From NCBI GenBank assembly GCA_905250125.1, contig CAJNOL010000665.1:7300-71299 (forward strand): a DNA stretch of 64,000 nucleotides. The letters are read 5' to 3'. The translations under genes were made by a program, and so were the position numbers. The notes under the pieces are model-generated. The model did not search any database. It saw nothing but the letters and a program-made list of their open reading frames with translations, and was not told the origin of the DNA. Numbering within the stretch: the stretch's first letter is position 1; each line of letters begins with the position of its first letter. Of the stretch, positions 11,590-24,569 are shown piece after piece. Source of the DNA: Rotaria sordida (lineage: Eukaryota; Rotifera; Eurotatoria; Philodinida; Philodinidae).

Positions 11590-14500
11590 TTAATGTTTTA
11601 TATTTTGTTTGATGAATTTTTCTAAAGATTTTAATCGTTGATCAACATCAATCATAGTATCAGTATTAGTCAAATTTCGTAATGTTGATTTTTCATCTAG
11701 AAACAATTTCATTTAAAAAAAAAAACAAAATTCTCATTTATGAAAATACATACTTTGTTGATCATAATTAGAATATTCAGGCAGAAGAATTTTTGTTGAA
11801 TTATTCGATGCAGCTTTATGTAAAATAATTGGTGATGAGACACATTCTATATCCTATGAGAAAGTTAAAGTGATTATCTTTTTTTTTTTTATCAAATTAT
11901 TTATTGCTTTAAATAACATACTGAATCGATTGAGTCCTTAGATTTATGTCGATTAAGATTGTTCGTTCGTTTCCGGCTATAATTTGAGAAAATAGATTTT
12001 CCTATTAAAACTAAAGAAATAAACAAAAGAAAAAACAAACTGTGAATTATTTCTTGAATTGGATGTATATCGATTATTATTATTATTATTAAATTTCAAA
12101 CTAGAATCTATGAAAAATAAAAGATTAAGATAGATTTTATTGATCAAAAGACAAGAAATAATTTACCACTAATATCCCAAGCTGAATGACGCCGACCACT
12201 ATTCAATCTTTGATGAGTTTCTTTTTTTCTAAAAAATCATGTTTTCTTTTTTTTTTGAATTTTTAATATAACAAGAAAAAAAAACTACTTTTGTAATTCA
12301 ATCTGTTGTAATTTAAGATTTTTATCATGCATATAAGCAGTTGGATTAAAACGAACATGAGAATCTAAAGAATTTTAAATCCAGAGAATAATAAACTAAT
12401 AGAAGAATGTTACCTGTTGACGATGGTAATCGTTTACTACCACTTGTTGAACGATATCGCTGTTGATGAGCTGATTTTGAACAATCTACTGAAGATGATC
12501 GTTGTTGAGAATCACATGGTGAACAACTAAAATACAAAACTTTTTCATCAAATCGAATAGAAAATAATGGGAAAAATCTCAATGAGTATTTTCATATGTT
12601 TTCAATAAATTATAAAGTTGAATTTTTATTTATTGAAAAGAGCAAATTTCTGTTTTTTATCATATACGTATAACACGCTCTTTTTCATAAAGAAAAACTT
12701 CTCAACTTTTTTAGGCGAATCCTGTTGTAAAAGTTGATTGAATTCTGTATGCATTCAATTTTATATAAAATCAAAATTGAAAATTTCTTTCGATTTTTTT
12801 GTTTTTCTACAAGATGAATTATTTGCTTTTTTGTTAAAATATAAAATGTATGTGGCAATTTACTTTAGAAAAAGAAATTTGATATCTCTCATCTGTCAAC
12901 GATATAACACGTTTTCTTATTATATACAGTACTGATTTTCAAGATAGGAAAGTTTGAGAAAATATAAATCATTCACTTATTCGTCGAATCTATGCAAGTC
13001 ATTAGAATCATGTTATTGTTATCGTTTTCTTTCATCTTTTTTATGTGCACAAAAATGTATCTACTCTCCGATCGAGACACTCGATAATAACAGCAAATAC
13101 AAAGATGATTCAATGACTGAGTAACTGATATTTTTCTCTTAATCCTAGTTTCTTGATTCTCTCGATGACTTAAAAAACAGTTTCACTCGACTTAAACTCA
13201 AAATTCTGCATTATATTAAATATAAGAAATGTTATTAAAATCATCGATTTAAGATGAAATATGTTGTTGATCATATTTCATATGTTTATAATGCAAAGAC
13301 GAAACTAAATCTGGTTTTTTATTTAAATAAATTTCTCTTTGAAGTATGATTCTTATAAAATAATTCAGTTTATTTGAAAAATTTTTTTTTTCTCAGCTTC
13401 ACTTTCAATTAAATCCTAAACATCAATCAATAATTTTATTGTTTCTATTAAAGAGTAATTCAAGTTTCGAACATATTAATAATATTTTTAAATATCTGTT
13501 TAAATAATTATTCTCTATTTACTTTTTCTTAAGTAAATTTATTCGATTTGTTAAATTTTTCACTTTTAATTTCAATTGTCTTTCGGATGTTTTTAATAAT
13601 TCAATCTAGAAAATAAAAATTTGTTTTTGTATTTATTTTTATTTTAGTAAAAAAGCTAAAACAAACTTGATTATTAAATTTTTTACCATGATCATCTTTT
13701 ACTGCTTTTGTCTTTTGTAAATTAGTTCGTTCTTTAATTAAAGCAGATTTACTTTCACGAATCATTTGACGTAAATATTCAACTTGTAAATTTTTTTCTT
13801 TTCCATCATGTAATGATAATTGTTGACGATAATCATCATTTTCTTTTTTCAAACGAGAACATCTAGTCAAATATAATCTTAATTAGATAAGATAAAAGAG
13901 AAAAATATCTACTCTTCTTCAAGATCACAACGATTAGTATCTGATCCAAGCTAAAACAGAACAAAAGAAAAAAAAACAAATTAAATTTTATTAAAAATTT
14001 TTACAGAAAAAAAAAGAAATACTCGAGATTTTAATAATTCATTTTCAGTTGCTAATTGACAAATTTGTCCTACTAAAATAACTGTATCTGGTTTACCACA
14101 ATACCGAAGAGATAATGGATAACAAATACGATCATATTCAGCATTATATATTAATATTAAATAACGTTTATTTGATGATTTTGTTTTAGAAATTTTATTT
14201 TGATCTTGTTGATTTTTACGTATTAATTCAAGATCATCAGAAGTATATAAATCAATACTTACTGATGAATTTTTCTAGATTTAATAAATAAATTCATAAA
14301 AACTTCAATAAAATTTATTAATTTTACTTGATTAATGGCATCTTCTAGCATATTAATAAATACATTAAATGATTTAAAATTACCCATTTTTGCTGTCATT
14401 GTTTCAATAGCTATTACAATATAAAATCAAAGATTAATATTACAAAGAATAATGAAATATTCACCGTTTACATCAAAACTCGATTTCCATTGATCAGCAC

Positions 14501-14666
14501 TTTCTTTTGCTCGAACTTTAATATCTATTTGACTTTGTTCAAAATTCTTAATACACACTGAAATTATATATGAATGATTACGTATGGCTATTTCATTGAT
14601 ACAAATACGTGTTAATGTTGACAACGAATTTTCACTGATCAATGGTAGATCAGTTGAATCCTTCAT
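11590..14666 (-). CDS. CCDC61: CCDC61/VFL3 centriolar coiled-coil protein
   Basis: Thirteen exons read right to left: 14465-14666, 14328-14410, 14023-14274, 13913-13950, 13667-13862, 13523-13605, 12414-12526, 12289-12364, 12167-12228, 12041-12107, 11922-11976, 11754-11853, 11590-11696. All phases agree and give 477 aa, close to the human protein of about 510. The N-terminal 150 residues match the XRCC4-like head of CCDC61 (MGNFKSFNVFINMLEDA and KRYLILIYNAEYDRICYPL). A Lys/Glu-rich coiled coil follows, then a Ser/Arg-rich tail with VRFNPTAY. CCDC61 assembles into filaments at basal bodies and supports spindle and ciliary organisation. An in-frame TAA at 13519 sits inside the GTAAAT donor of exon 6; without that splice the product would be a 285-aa head plus coiled coil. 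The exon 6-7 intron is 996 bp, and a further small exon there cannot be excluded. Confidence 0.88.
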
Positions 14667-15372
14667 ATCTAAAAACGAATTAAACCATTTTATATTTGAA
14701 ATAGTGAAATCTTATTGAGCAATTTATCATCACATAAAAAAAAAGATCAATTCAAATCGACGAGCAAACAATGAGAAATGCAAAAGCAAAGCTTGTGAAA
14801 TAAAAATTGATTTCAGGCATAAGTTATGCAATTAAGTGTATAATTAATAATAATAGAATCAGTTTAGCAATAATTTTTGCTTTATGCACACGTTACCCTT
14901 AGAATTGATTGTTAACGAATTTTAAAAATAAATCGAATGATCCATTGTAAATAACTTGCTATTGATATTTCATTCCAGATTAATCTTAATAATATAATTC
15001 ATTCTGATTGAAATTTCTATGACTCTCTTCTTTCAGGACAAATAATTTTATTCATCAGAAACTGTCTTTCCATATGTAAACATTCAGTAAAGATCATTTT
15101 TTTATTTGAAACATAATTCAAAATTGCATATCATCATCATCAATCTTTTTTTTTAAATATTCAATATCTATCAAATATAAAATCTAAAAAAAAACAGACC
15201 AATTCTCAGAAAAAAACCCTTTTGTTTTGTAATCAACAGAAAACAATAAAGCAACAGATCATGTTTCTACATTTATTGTTAACATTGACAATGACACGAA
15301 TTCATGACTGTTCTTCACAAATATGATCAATAAACTAGTTTAAGAGAAAAAAATATCGATCTTATTGTTTGA
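14667..15372. other. Intergenic between two minus-strand genes
   Basis: This holds the promoter side of CCDC61 and the 3' flank of PMPCB. It is AT-rich spacer with no recognisable element. Confidence 0.5.
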
Positions 15373-17563
15373 TCAATGTGATATTGTATACATTCGACTA
15401 CGTGTTCGATTGTATTCACGTAATTGTTCAATTGGACCTTAAAAAAAATTCAATTCAATAAAGAACGCTTTCAATTAATTAAAAAGAGAAAAACTCATCA
15501 ACTAACCAACAGCAGCAATAGCTGGACAATGATTATAAACATATTGTTTCATTGCTGCCATGACTGTCTTTGCATCAACAGCCTAAAATTAAAATAATTA
15601 TATTGAATTAATCGAAATTTTCATTTTAATAATAAAAATATATTTACATCAATACGTGTATCAAGTTCATGTAAGGGAATACGTCGACCATAAGAAAGTA
15701 ATTGACTGAAAAATGTTAAAAATAAATCTTAAGAATCTTCTAGTTTTGAAAAAACACAATAAAACAAACCGTCCAATATCTTCACAAATTGGTGTAGATC
15801 CATCAAGCATTAATAACATATTAGTTTTAAGTAAATTTTTAGCTCTCGTTACTTCAAGATCAGTACATGCTGTTGCAATACGACACCTTTACAATTAAAA
15901 AGAAAACAAAATACCATTTAAATCAAAATAAATCTTTAATAAAAAAAAATACCATTCATCTTGTATTGCATTCATAGCATCATCAATTCGCATTCGATCA
16001 GTAACTAAATAAGTTCCCCATAAACCGGTATCTGTATAACATGTATTGAAAGCTTGATATGAATGACATAAATTATATTTATTTGCTTGTTGACCAAGAC
16101 GAGTTGCTACATGACCACCACCAGCCATGGATCTATTCAAGTAATTATTCATATCATAATCTATCGATCTGTTCTATCATTAGAATTATTAATAGACTAA
16201 TTTAAAAATTATAATCAAAAGAAAAAGAATTTCAATACTTCTCTAATTTTCCAGAACAAAAAAAATTTTAACATTTTAGTTATTCAGCTTTACTCTTAGA
16301 ACTGTCAGAATTATAGGATCAAACAACCAAAAAATAAAATAGTTTTACCTATCCCAATTTCCAATAATAGTCGATGCAACCATTAATGGAATAGTATCAG
16401 CATCAGCCCAACCAGTGCTTTCAACAGCAATAGCAATATGAGCCAATGGCATAACATCATCTCGAACACGAATTTCACTTCCAGTGAAACTAATTTAAAA
16501 AAAAAATAAGCATTTCTTGAATTTTTATAAGAGTAAAAACTAATTGAATAATCTTACCGACACGGTGTCAGATCAGTTAAATTTCCTGGAGAACCAGCTG
16601 GTAATTTTCCAAAATGTTCTTCACTTAAACGAACTAATTGATCATGATTAACTCCACCAGCAGCAGCTAAAACCATTCGTGGTGCTTTATAATGTGTTCT
16701 TACATATTTAAGTAAATCAGCTTTTTTGATTGATCTTAAAATAAAAATGATTCGAGGAAAAATTTCTTTTAATAAATTTACTTAATATTTTCACTAGGAC
16801 CAAGAATAGTTCTTCCTAATGGTGTTTCTTGATAGGCTGTTGCATGTAAATGATCAAAAACAACTTCTTGTAAATTATTTTCAATTTCTTGCATTTCACG
16901 TAAAATTGTATGACGTTCACGTTCAATTTCTTCTTCACCAAATTGACTATTTTGTATTATATCCGATAGAAGTTCAACAACTATTCATTTATATTGAATA
17001 TAAAAATAAAAAAATAAAAAATAGAAATCAAAAGGATTTACTTTGTGGTAAATCCTTGCTAAAACATTTTGCATAATAAACAGTTTGTTCTCTTGATGTA
17101 TAAGCATTAAGATGCGCACCAAGATTTTCAACTTCAAGTTCAAGTTCACGTTGTGTTCGTTTATTTGTACCCTGAAGAACATTTATTGTTTTAATTTAGA
17201 TAGAAAAATATTCTTATTATTTACTTTAAAAGCCATATGTTCAAGAAAATGAGCAGTACCATTGTTTTCTGCTGTTTCAAATCGACTACCAGCATCAATC
17301 CATATTCCAACAGTACATGTTGGTAGACCATAATCTTCTGATGCTACACGTAAACTATTTTTTATTGCTGTTACTCGAGTTTCTGGTACATTAAGAAGAG
17401 TTTTCTGATATGTTACGGATGGATTTGTTTGAACAGTATTTGTCAAATTACGGAACTAAGTTAAAATTAACAATTAATCATTGTTAAAAACAAATGTTAG
17501 ACAATTTACTAGGGAACGAGCTGCAAATCTACCAGCTCCATGAACAAGGCTACGAAGTAGCAT
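15373..17563 (-). CDS. PMPCB: Mitochondrial processing peptidase beta subunit
   Basis: Eleven exons read right to left: 17510-17563, 17225-17455, 17042-17171, 16782-16980, 16558-16734, 16349-16489, 15953-16132, 15770-15886, 15648-15705, 15507-15582, 15373-15437. They join in frame to 475 aa (human about 489). This is the catalytic subunit of the matrix peptidase that cuts presequences from imported proteins. The M16 zinc motif HFLEH is at 87-91, and the distal Glu lies in the [20 protein letters not shown] block around 104-110. An arginine-rich N-terminus ([21 protein letters not shown]) fits a mitochondrial presequence. The glycine-rich MAGGGH loop and [13 protein letters not shown] near the C-terminus are also conserved, and HFLEH separates it from the alpha subunit, which lacks it. 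Introns are 46-216 bp. Confidence 0.95.
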
Positions 17564-18163
17564 AGTTTAATTAAATTAAAATGATCTAGAAGACAAAAAG
17601 AGTTTAGATACTTCACTAACAAGAAAAATTTGTTGCTGCCACCATATTGAATAGGGAGAATGATGTCCTCTATTGATATTTTCATTAAATTTTATGAAAC
17701 TAATTAAATATTCAAAAGACAAAAGGAATCATGAATTTTATATTTGAATTGAAGTAACTTTTTAACAAATTTTAGCGCTAGTATCAATGTGAATATTTTT
17801 TTAAACAGACTGTTTGGATGAATCTTTGAAGTATCGAGCAATCCATCATAATAGGACATCTATATTTTAGAACGATTATATGTATCAAAAGAGTTGAGAC
17901 GAAACGGTGTTACTTGAAGATTTAGAATCAATTTGTATTTTTGTAAATTGCACCAACCCTATGTACTTTTAATATAAGGTCAATTATTACATCGACAACA
18001 TGAGCGAAGCCCTCGTTAAACATTGATTATAGTTCAATTAAAAATATGTGCAGTTTAATGTACTTAATATATGAGAAAGTTGATTATTTGTTCATATAGT
18101 TATGTCAAAAGAATGATCATGAATTTAATGGATTAGAAAGCACTGGATGACTTCAATGAAATA
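17564..18163. other. Upstream flank of PMPCB
   Basis: This is AT-rich sequence 5' of PMPCB. Nothing else is recognised. Confidence 0.4.
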
Positions 18164-18402
18164 TAAAGTAATTCAAAAAGGATTAATTACAAAATAATTC
18201 AAAATTATTAAAGCAGCAGAGTCTACCAAGGTCTAGTAGGGTCTACCAGAGTCTACAGGGACTAACAGGATCTCCAGGCTTCGGGTTTAGTGGTTGCAAA
18301 ACGACTTACATCACATCTCTCTCGATGTGGGTGCCACGAAACCCTGATAGACTCTACTAGACCCTGGTAGATCGTGTAAATGATGCTTTTTGAATTACTT
18401 TG
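18164..18402. mobile_element. Small MITE-like inverted-repeat element
   Basis: Terminal inverted repeats read AAAGTAATTCAAAAAG on the left (18165-18180) and CTTTTTGAATTACTTT on the right (18386-18401). Inside lie inverted blocks built of GTCTACCAG/GTCTAGTAG motifs (18217-18260 against 18345-18372). The centre is GC-richer than the flanks. No coding capacity. Target duplication is not clear. Confidence 0.65.
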
Positions 18403-20805
18403 TAACTCATTTACGTCATGGTCTTGGAAATGGAGCTGTTGGAAGTCGACGGATACATAATAAGTAATTTCTGGATACAAAACTTTGGGGATTGGCTTTC
18501 TTCGTCTTATATCTCCAAGATTTTACTCGATTGAGATGAGGACAGGTGATGTATATCAAGAAGATTTTGCTTCGTTTCTAGATCTAGCATGATTTACTTG
18601 GAAGAAACCAAAGAACCTTTTTGCCTATCGAAGAATATAAAGCATTTGAATACATCAAGTTATAGTGTCCCAATATCTTCACAAATTATTCGTAAAATTG
18701 CCAGAAGTTACCAGTTAAATCATGAAGTCTTAAAGTGGAAGAATAAAATAAATCAGAACATTCTATTATTATGTTCTCAAATGTTGTAACTTACAAACAA
18801 CAACATTTTGACTTAACGATTTCAATATTGGAATGACATAATGCTATAAATGGTTGACGATTTGATTTAAAACAAAATAATAGATAATCATTCAAAGATT
18901 CTAAACAATATGCTACTTAGTCTTACCTATGTATATTAGACAATATTCGGATGATTCATCAGAGATTAATATCCGTATTCGATACTGAATTGATTGATTA
19001 TCATCATCGTACTACGAGAGTTGGTGTTGGGTGTGAAAGTGAGTGAGGAGAAGATGGTCACCCGTCAGCATCCGTCCACATTCACACCCATACCCACATC
19101 TTCGAAACATTAAGATCGAGAAGGAGAAAAAAGAGAAACAAAGACAGATTAGTATCAATCTCTCTCCTTACCAGAAGAAAAGATACATTTGATTCGACAG
19201 ATTTAATTAACAACCATAACATCTTATAACGACGCTTCTTCTTCTTCTTCTTCTTCTTCTTAAAATTTTTGTAGGAGTATTTGCTTTTATTTCAAAAAAT
19301 AATTTATTTACACTCGAACACTCGTTAAAGATGGAAAAACCATCATATGAAATATTCCATATCACGATACCATATACTGCTAAGCACTTATTAATCCTGA
19401 GCCATGTTAATCCATACCAATATTTCTTACGGTAGGCGTGTCAATTATGCGTGTGACAGTTTACAGCTCTATGAACAAGTTCTTTGTTGAGAACTGAGTG
19501 CAGTAACCAGTTTCTCTCATATGAGCTGGCTTATCGAACATCTATAATTTTCTCCAAACTATATGTTTTCGACACTTCAAATTCAGCACACTTGTAGTGT
19601 CTAGCTACATAATCAAGAAGAGAGAAAATAAGGCTCTGACAAGCACAAACTATTTCAAAAAGAACTTGTGAGCGAAATCAGTCCTATTCTCCGATTGGGA
19701 ACTGTCACACGTCTGTACCAGCCAGAAGCAAAATATACAGAACATCTGCAGCTTTCCATATAGATGCTATTTTATATTTTGGTTAGAACAACAGCATATG
19801 CTCAGAATAGTTTGCTGAATAAAATAACACTTTGTTTCTAAGATAATTTGATGTATTTTTTACTGAAAAATAATAAATTTAATTTGTTCTATTTTTTTAG
19901 AATTCATTTCTTTTTTCTTTTATTCTCAAATCTCTCTTGAATTATATTAGAAAAAAATAAAGGTATCTTTTTTCGTTGGTCATCTTCTTCGCTTATCGGT
20001 AGGTGTTTTTTTGTCAAATAAGAACAGATGAATTTTTCGCTTATGTAGGTGCGGGCGGTCGGGATCAGGGTGGAATGTGACTGTGGATCTGGGGTATATG
20101 GGGATGATTTGGCGTGTGCGTCTGTTGGAAAGTCTGCTTGGTTGCGACTGACAGTTTTCTGTTCATCTGGAACAACAACTGCAACCTCGATCACATCCAT
20201 ACAATTGGAAATAAGTATTTAATTATTTCGCAATAAAAATGAATCTCGCCAAGCTCATATCAAAGACAGAAACAGATCTATTGAGAAGTTTTTCGGCATG
20301 CCTGTTATCTTCTGTGAAGGTTTTGAAAATTCTATGTTTTTTTTTGTGACTTTTTGTCGCCAACAACACTGTGACAGATGTGGTTGGGTTCCTTCTTTAT
20401 TATTAAAGTAGTATCTTCATGTTTTACATAATAGCACCATAAGAATTAGGCTGAAAGCTTTTCAGAATACTTTTGCTCTTTGTTCAGTGTATCTGCTCAG
20501 TTATTTGTAAGAGCTTTTATCCCACAATCGATTTAAATTAAAAAAAAACATTCTGGAATTGTTATTATGTAATGCCTCTGAGTCATAAGTGTGCTTTCTA
20601 TACTAATCGACGTTGCTTTTCCTGGAATCTTCCACATTTTTCTTTTGTCGACTCAGAAACCCGTTATTATACACAAGTGTGCTTCATGTGTCACGATAAT
20701 TTAATAAATATACGGAAAAAGAACAGAACAGAACAGAACGAGAAAGTAACGATTAAGTATTTTTTCGCATAGGTGTCTCGCACGTAGGCAAGAAAAAAAA
20801 ACAAC
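18403..20805. other. Intergenic, microsatellite and GT-rich motif
   Basis: This holds a (TTC)n tract at 19235-19261, a GT/CA-rich stretch at 19020-19105 with GGGTATGGGTGTG on the minus strand, and another G-rich patch at 20048-20125. A 98-codon minus-strand frame at 19904-20200 overlaps the G-rich patch and lacks family features. No gene is supported. Confidence 0.45.
19235..19261 (+). repeat. (TTC)n microsatellite
   Basis: About nine tandem TTC units. Confidence 0.9.
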
Positions 20806-23800
20806 ATGGCTACCGCTATTCTGTCGCCGACCACCAGTAAATCATGGTCGTGTATATCGTGCACATTTCTAAATTCACGGTCGGCCTTTCCGACTTGTGA
20901 AATGTGTGACACAGACAATAATTCACTAACTATAGCTCCAGCTCCAATCGATTGGTTATGTCATTTTTGTGCTTCTTTCAACCAATTCACCGAGAAACAA
21001 TGTAAACTTTGCGGAAGTACATTGACTCTTTCGTCTTCGAACAAGGTAAATATTGATCATCAAGTGATAGAATTTTGCCAAAAAAAAAGAATAGATTTTT
21101 ATAAGGATTTACTGATAGTATTTCGTTCTTGATAGATTTTTCTTTGAAACATTATTCAAAATGCATCATTTCGATCTTAAATAAGCAGTGTCATTTTTTC
21201 AAGAAAAATTCAAATGAAATTTGAGCTGTTATTCATGATTTCTTTAAAAATGGATTGTCAAAAACACTTATTTTCGAATCAATTCATGTTGAAATATCGA
21301 TTCTCACATTGTGATTAATCCAATATTGCTTGAAATTATTCGGTTTGAACTTTAAGTGAAGAATAAAATGCATCATAATCGATAGGAATGCAAATGTACA
21401 CTGCAAATTTAAATTGGCCATGAGAGAAATAGTCTTTACAAAGATTAGAATCTCAGATAATGAATTATAGAAATTTTTTGTGATCGATTTCCTAAATTTT
21501 TTTCTCATCACTAAAATCTGTTCTTGTCATTGATGATTGCGATCGAGGAGTTCTCAGAAACAGACAAAGAATTGTATGAATATCTCGACTTTTTCTTTAG
21601 ACAAATCACGAAACAACAAATGCAACCAGAATAAAAACACAATTGCAGAGATCAAACTCTATTACGGTTCTTTCACTCACAGCATATGAACAGCAACACA
21701 ACGATGAAGCTGATGCAGAACGTCGATTCACTGATATTCTTCAATATTGTCAGGAGGTAAATACGTAGTTGACAAGATTGATCGATTCGAAACCGATGAT
21801 AACTAATTGATGTATAGAATGGTATAAATTTTGTCGATGATCAATTCTCACCATCATCCAGATCAATAGGCAGTGAAGATATGTCTGTCGTACAGTGGCT
21901 TCGCATTCAAGATATTGCCGATGAAGAAAAGAAGAAAAAAGGATTATGGACAGTCATGCTCGATCCACAATCGGACGACATCGAACAAGGTCATTTAGGA
22001 GATTGTTGGCTGATGGCTGCATTGGCACTGGTCACTGAGAGACCACAGATGCTGTCACACATACTTCTGACGCCCATAGTTAATCAACAAGGTATTTATT
22101 TAGTCCGTATTTGTCACAATGGATTATGGAAAACAGTGTTACTTGATGATTATTTTCCGTGTACAGCAAGAAAACATCTTGCCTTCACGAAGGTCGGATA
22201 ATATAACACAAATATAATGCGATGAATATATTCTCTTTTTTTTTAGGCTAGGCGACAACAATTATTTGCCCCACTGATTGAGAAGGCGTGTGCTAAAGTA
22301 CATGGATCGTATAGTAACTTGTGTAGAGGTTCCATGAGAGAAGGTTTACAACTGCTTACTGGTGCTCCTTCTGATCAAATCACCCTAGATCAACTAAATG
22401 ATGAAGATAACGATAATCGAGATATCCTGTGGACAAAACTCGTCTCAGCATGCGAAGCTAAGTCAGTACACAGAATTTTTCCTTTATATTTCTCTCACCC
22501 TGATTATTCGAATACGACTAGTTGATTAGTGTATCAAGTATTTCACGAGAATGATTTTTGATAGAATCAGAACATGACGAGTTGATAACCTTCCAGGAAA
22601 GTAAACAATGGATCTAGGTTTATTAAATACATGCATCGTAGCGTCTTAATAAACTACATGGGCGACATTCTTGTTTGAGCAACTCTTTTGCAAGGATTCT
22701 AACAGACGCTGTGATCCATGCAAATATGTATTTCAGTATACGAAACCAGACGCTCGTCTATAGCTAGCATAAAACTGCTTTGTTTCTCAAATTGAGAATT
22801 CTATATCATAATTTCTAAAGTATACCTCACTCTTCTAATTGATTTAGTCTATTGATTGGTGCCTCGACAGGTCGCAAGGATGTTTCCAAAGCTGACTACG
22901 ACAGAGTTCATCTTAATAGACATCATGTGTACTCTGTTCGAATGACTCATGCCATCTCATCCAACGAACGATTTATCCTATTGAGAAATCCACATGCTCG
23001 ATCGAATTATACAGACGATAACATAACGACTCAAGTATTTCAACGTCTTCAAAATGTGAATAGAGTTGATCCATCGGCTGGTTCCTTCTGGATGTCATGG
23101 AGAGCATTTCGACGATTTTTTGCTGATTTGACCATCTGTTCTTATCGGGATAATTTATTCGATGTCAGACTGGAGGGCCAATTCACTCCACATGCAGCAC
23201 ATTCAGTACAAGCATACTACTTCTATTTAGACAGGTGAGAAGTTTCTGGTAGACAGTTATTTTGAATAGCCGTTACTACAAATATTTTCTCATTGAAATT
23301 ATGTACAGATCTTCGACGATAACAGTTGGTCTATTTCACCAACGTTCCGATCGAAAACGCGTTTATGCTAATCATACCCAATCATTTGTACTTTGCAATA
23401 TTGTTGAAAACAGTCGTATCGGTGATCAATACGCCATATTGTGTAGTCGCCGCAAACAGCACACTCATTGGACAGGTACTTTGTCTGAAGGCACTTATGT
23501 ACTCATTCCATTCTCTGCTTCCTATTGGCATCAAGAGAGAAATATGACTGATGAGATGAAATTCACGTTAGTTATTCATTCATTCACTCAATTAGATTTG
23601 GTTATTGTCGAAGAATCGGGCAAACTTTTGACTGATTCTCTCATCGCTGCTATTATGAAAAATTGTTCTACACCCAAAAAGGTATGAACCTTTTAATTCT
23701 TCATTTGTCACTAGGAAATTTCTAAAGACAATCATTCAGATGACGCCTATAGAATCAATTTAAGCTACTGAGTAAATCCTATGAATAATCGAAACGAATT

Positions 23801-24569
23801 GGTGACTCATATCGACAAGAAGGGTACTCGATATCATGAATAGCTATTCATCGATGTTTGTGGAAAATTCAAAATACAGAGAGTTTCAAATACGACTTCT
23901 TACCCATGTAAACCAGTCAACTAAAAATAAGAATTATATGCCTATTTGTCTGATTGCCGTTCTTTGTACGTTACTTGGTGAAAAATCAATTTGATACGTA
24001 AGCTGATCGATGAATCCATACATAAATTGACTAGTTTATAGATATTCTCAATTCATTGATAAGGACTCGAACTTATTCGAAAAAGATTTCTAATGATCTC
24101 CAAATGTATATTTGACTACCTGCAAAAGGATAGACTAAGGTGGTTATGAAAGTCTGACGAGTTTTTCAAATATTTTTTTAAGTATCAAATGAAGATAAAT
24201 TTTCTTATTTCCTTTTCATAGCATAACAATTATTGCGTTTACTCTTTGAAACATGTGGGTGAACTGCGTGCATTAGTCGCTGAAAATACATCTACTCATC
24301 GCATGCTCAATGTCGATGTGACAATAGCAGAATCGTCGGATGTGCGGAATTCTCGCAATTCTCTCATCATACTCGATTCGATTCCACCCAATCATCGTCA
24401 ACTTCTCTTTCTTATGGAAGTGATATCGGAGCGTAGTCAAACAGCCAAAAACGCTCACTCTCCAGGCGCATATTCGTATACATACAAACTTAGTTCGATG
24501 CAACAAAGACCTTCAGAACCTCTAATCCATAGAGTCGATGATATACATGCAATACGGCCTATTACCTAG
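20806..24569 (+). CDS. CAPN15: Calpain-15/SOL-type cysteine protease
   Basis: Seven exons: 20806-21045, 21601-21756, 21818-22192, 22247-22461, 22848-23234, 23309-23681, 24222-24569, all in phase, 697 aa. Two RanBP2-type zinc fingers open the protein (WSCISC...N...CEMC and WLCHFC...N...CKLC). The calpain protease core follows: Cys195 in GHLGDCW, His355 in HHVYSV, and Asn375 in LRNP. LIEKA and KVHGSY are core signatures. The C-terminal 270 residues fit the SOL homology region rather than the C2 or EF-hand modules of classical calpains. Finger number is low; fly SOL and human CAPN15 have about five or six and are far longer. The usual Trp after the catalytic NP is His here (NPHARS), so activity should be treated with some caution. 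Introns 1 (555 bp), 4 (386 bp) and 6 (540 bp) are long for this window. Confidence 0.9.

Noticed and set aside
13519-13605. Stop codon as the true end of CCDC61
   Set aside because: Seven downstream exons continue in phase and match the expected tail and length; kept only as a possible unspliced form.
19904-20200. 98-codon minus-strand frame with ATG
   Set aside because: Much of it reads through a G-rich patch; no homology, no neighbouring exons, ends in a Lys run.
20691-20918. 75-codon minus-strand frame
   Set aside because: Antisense to calpain exon 1 and its 5' flank.
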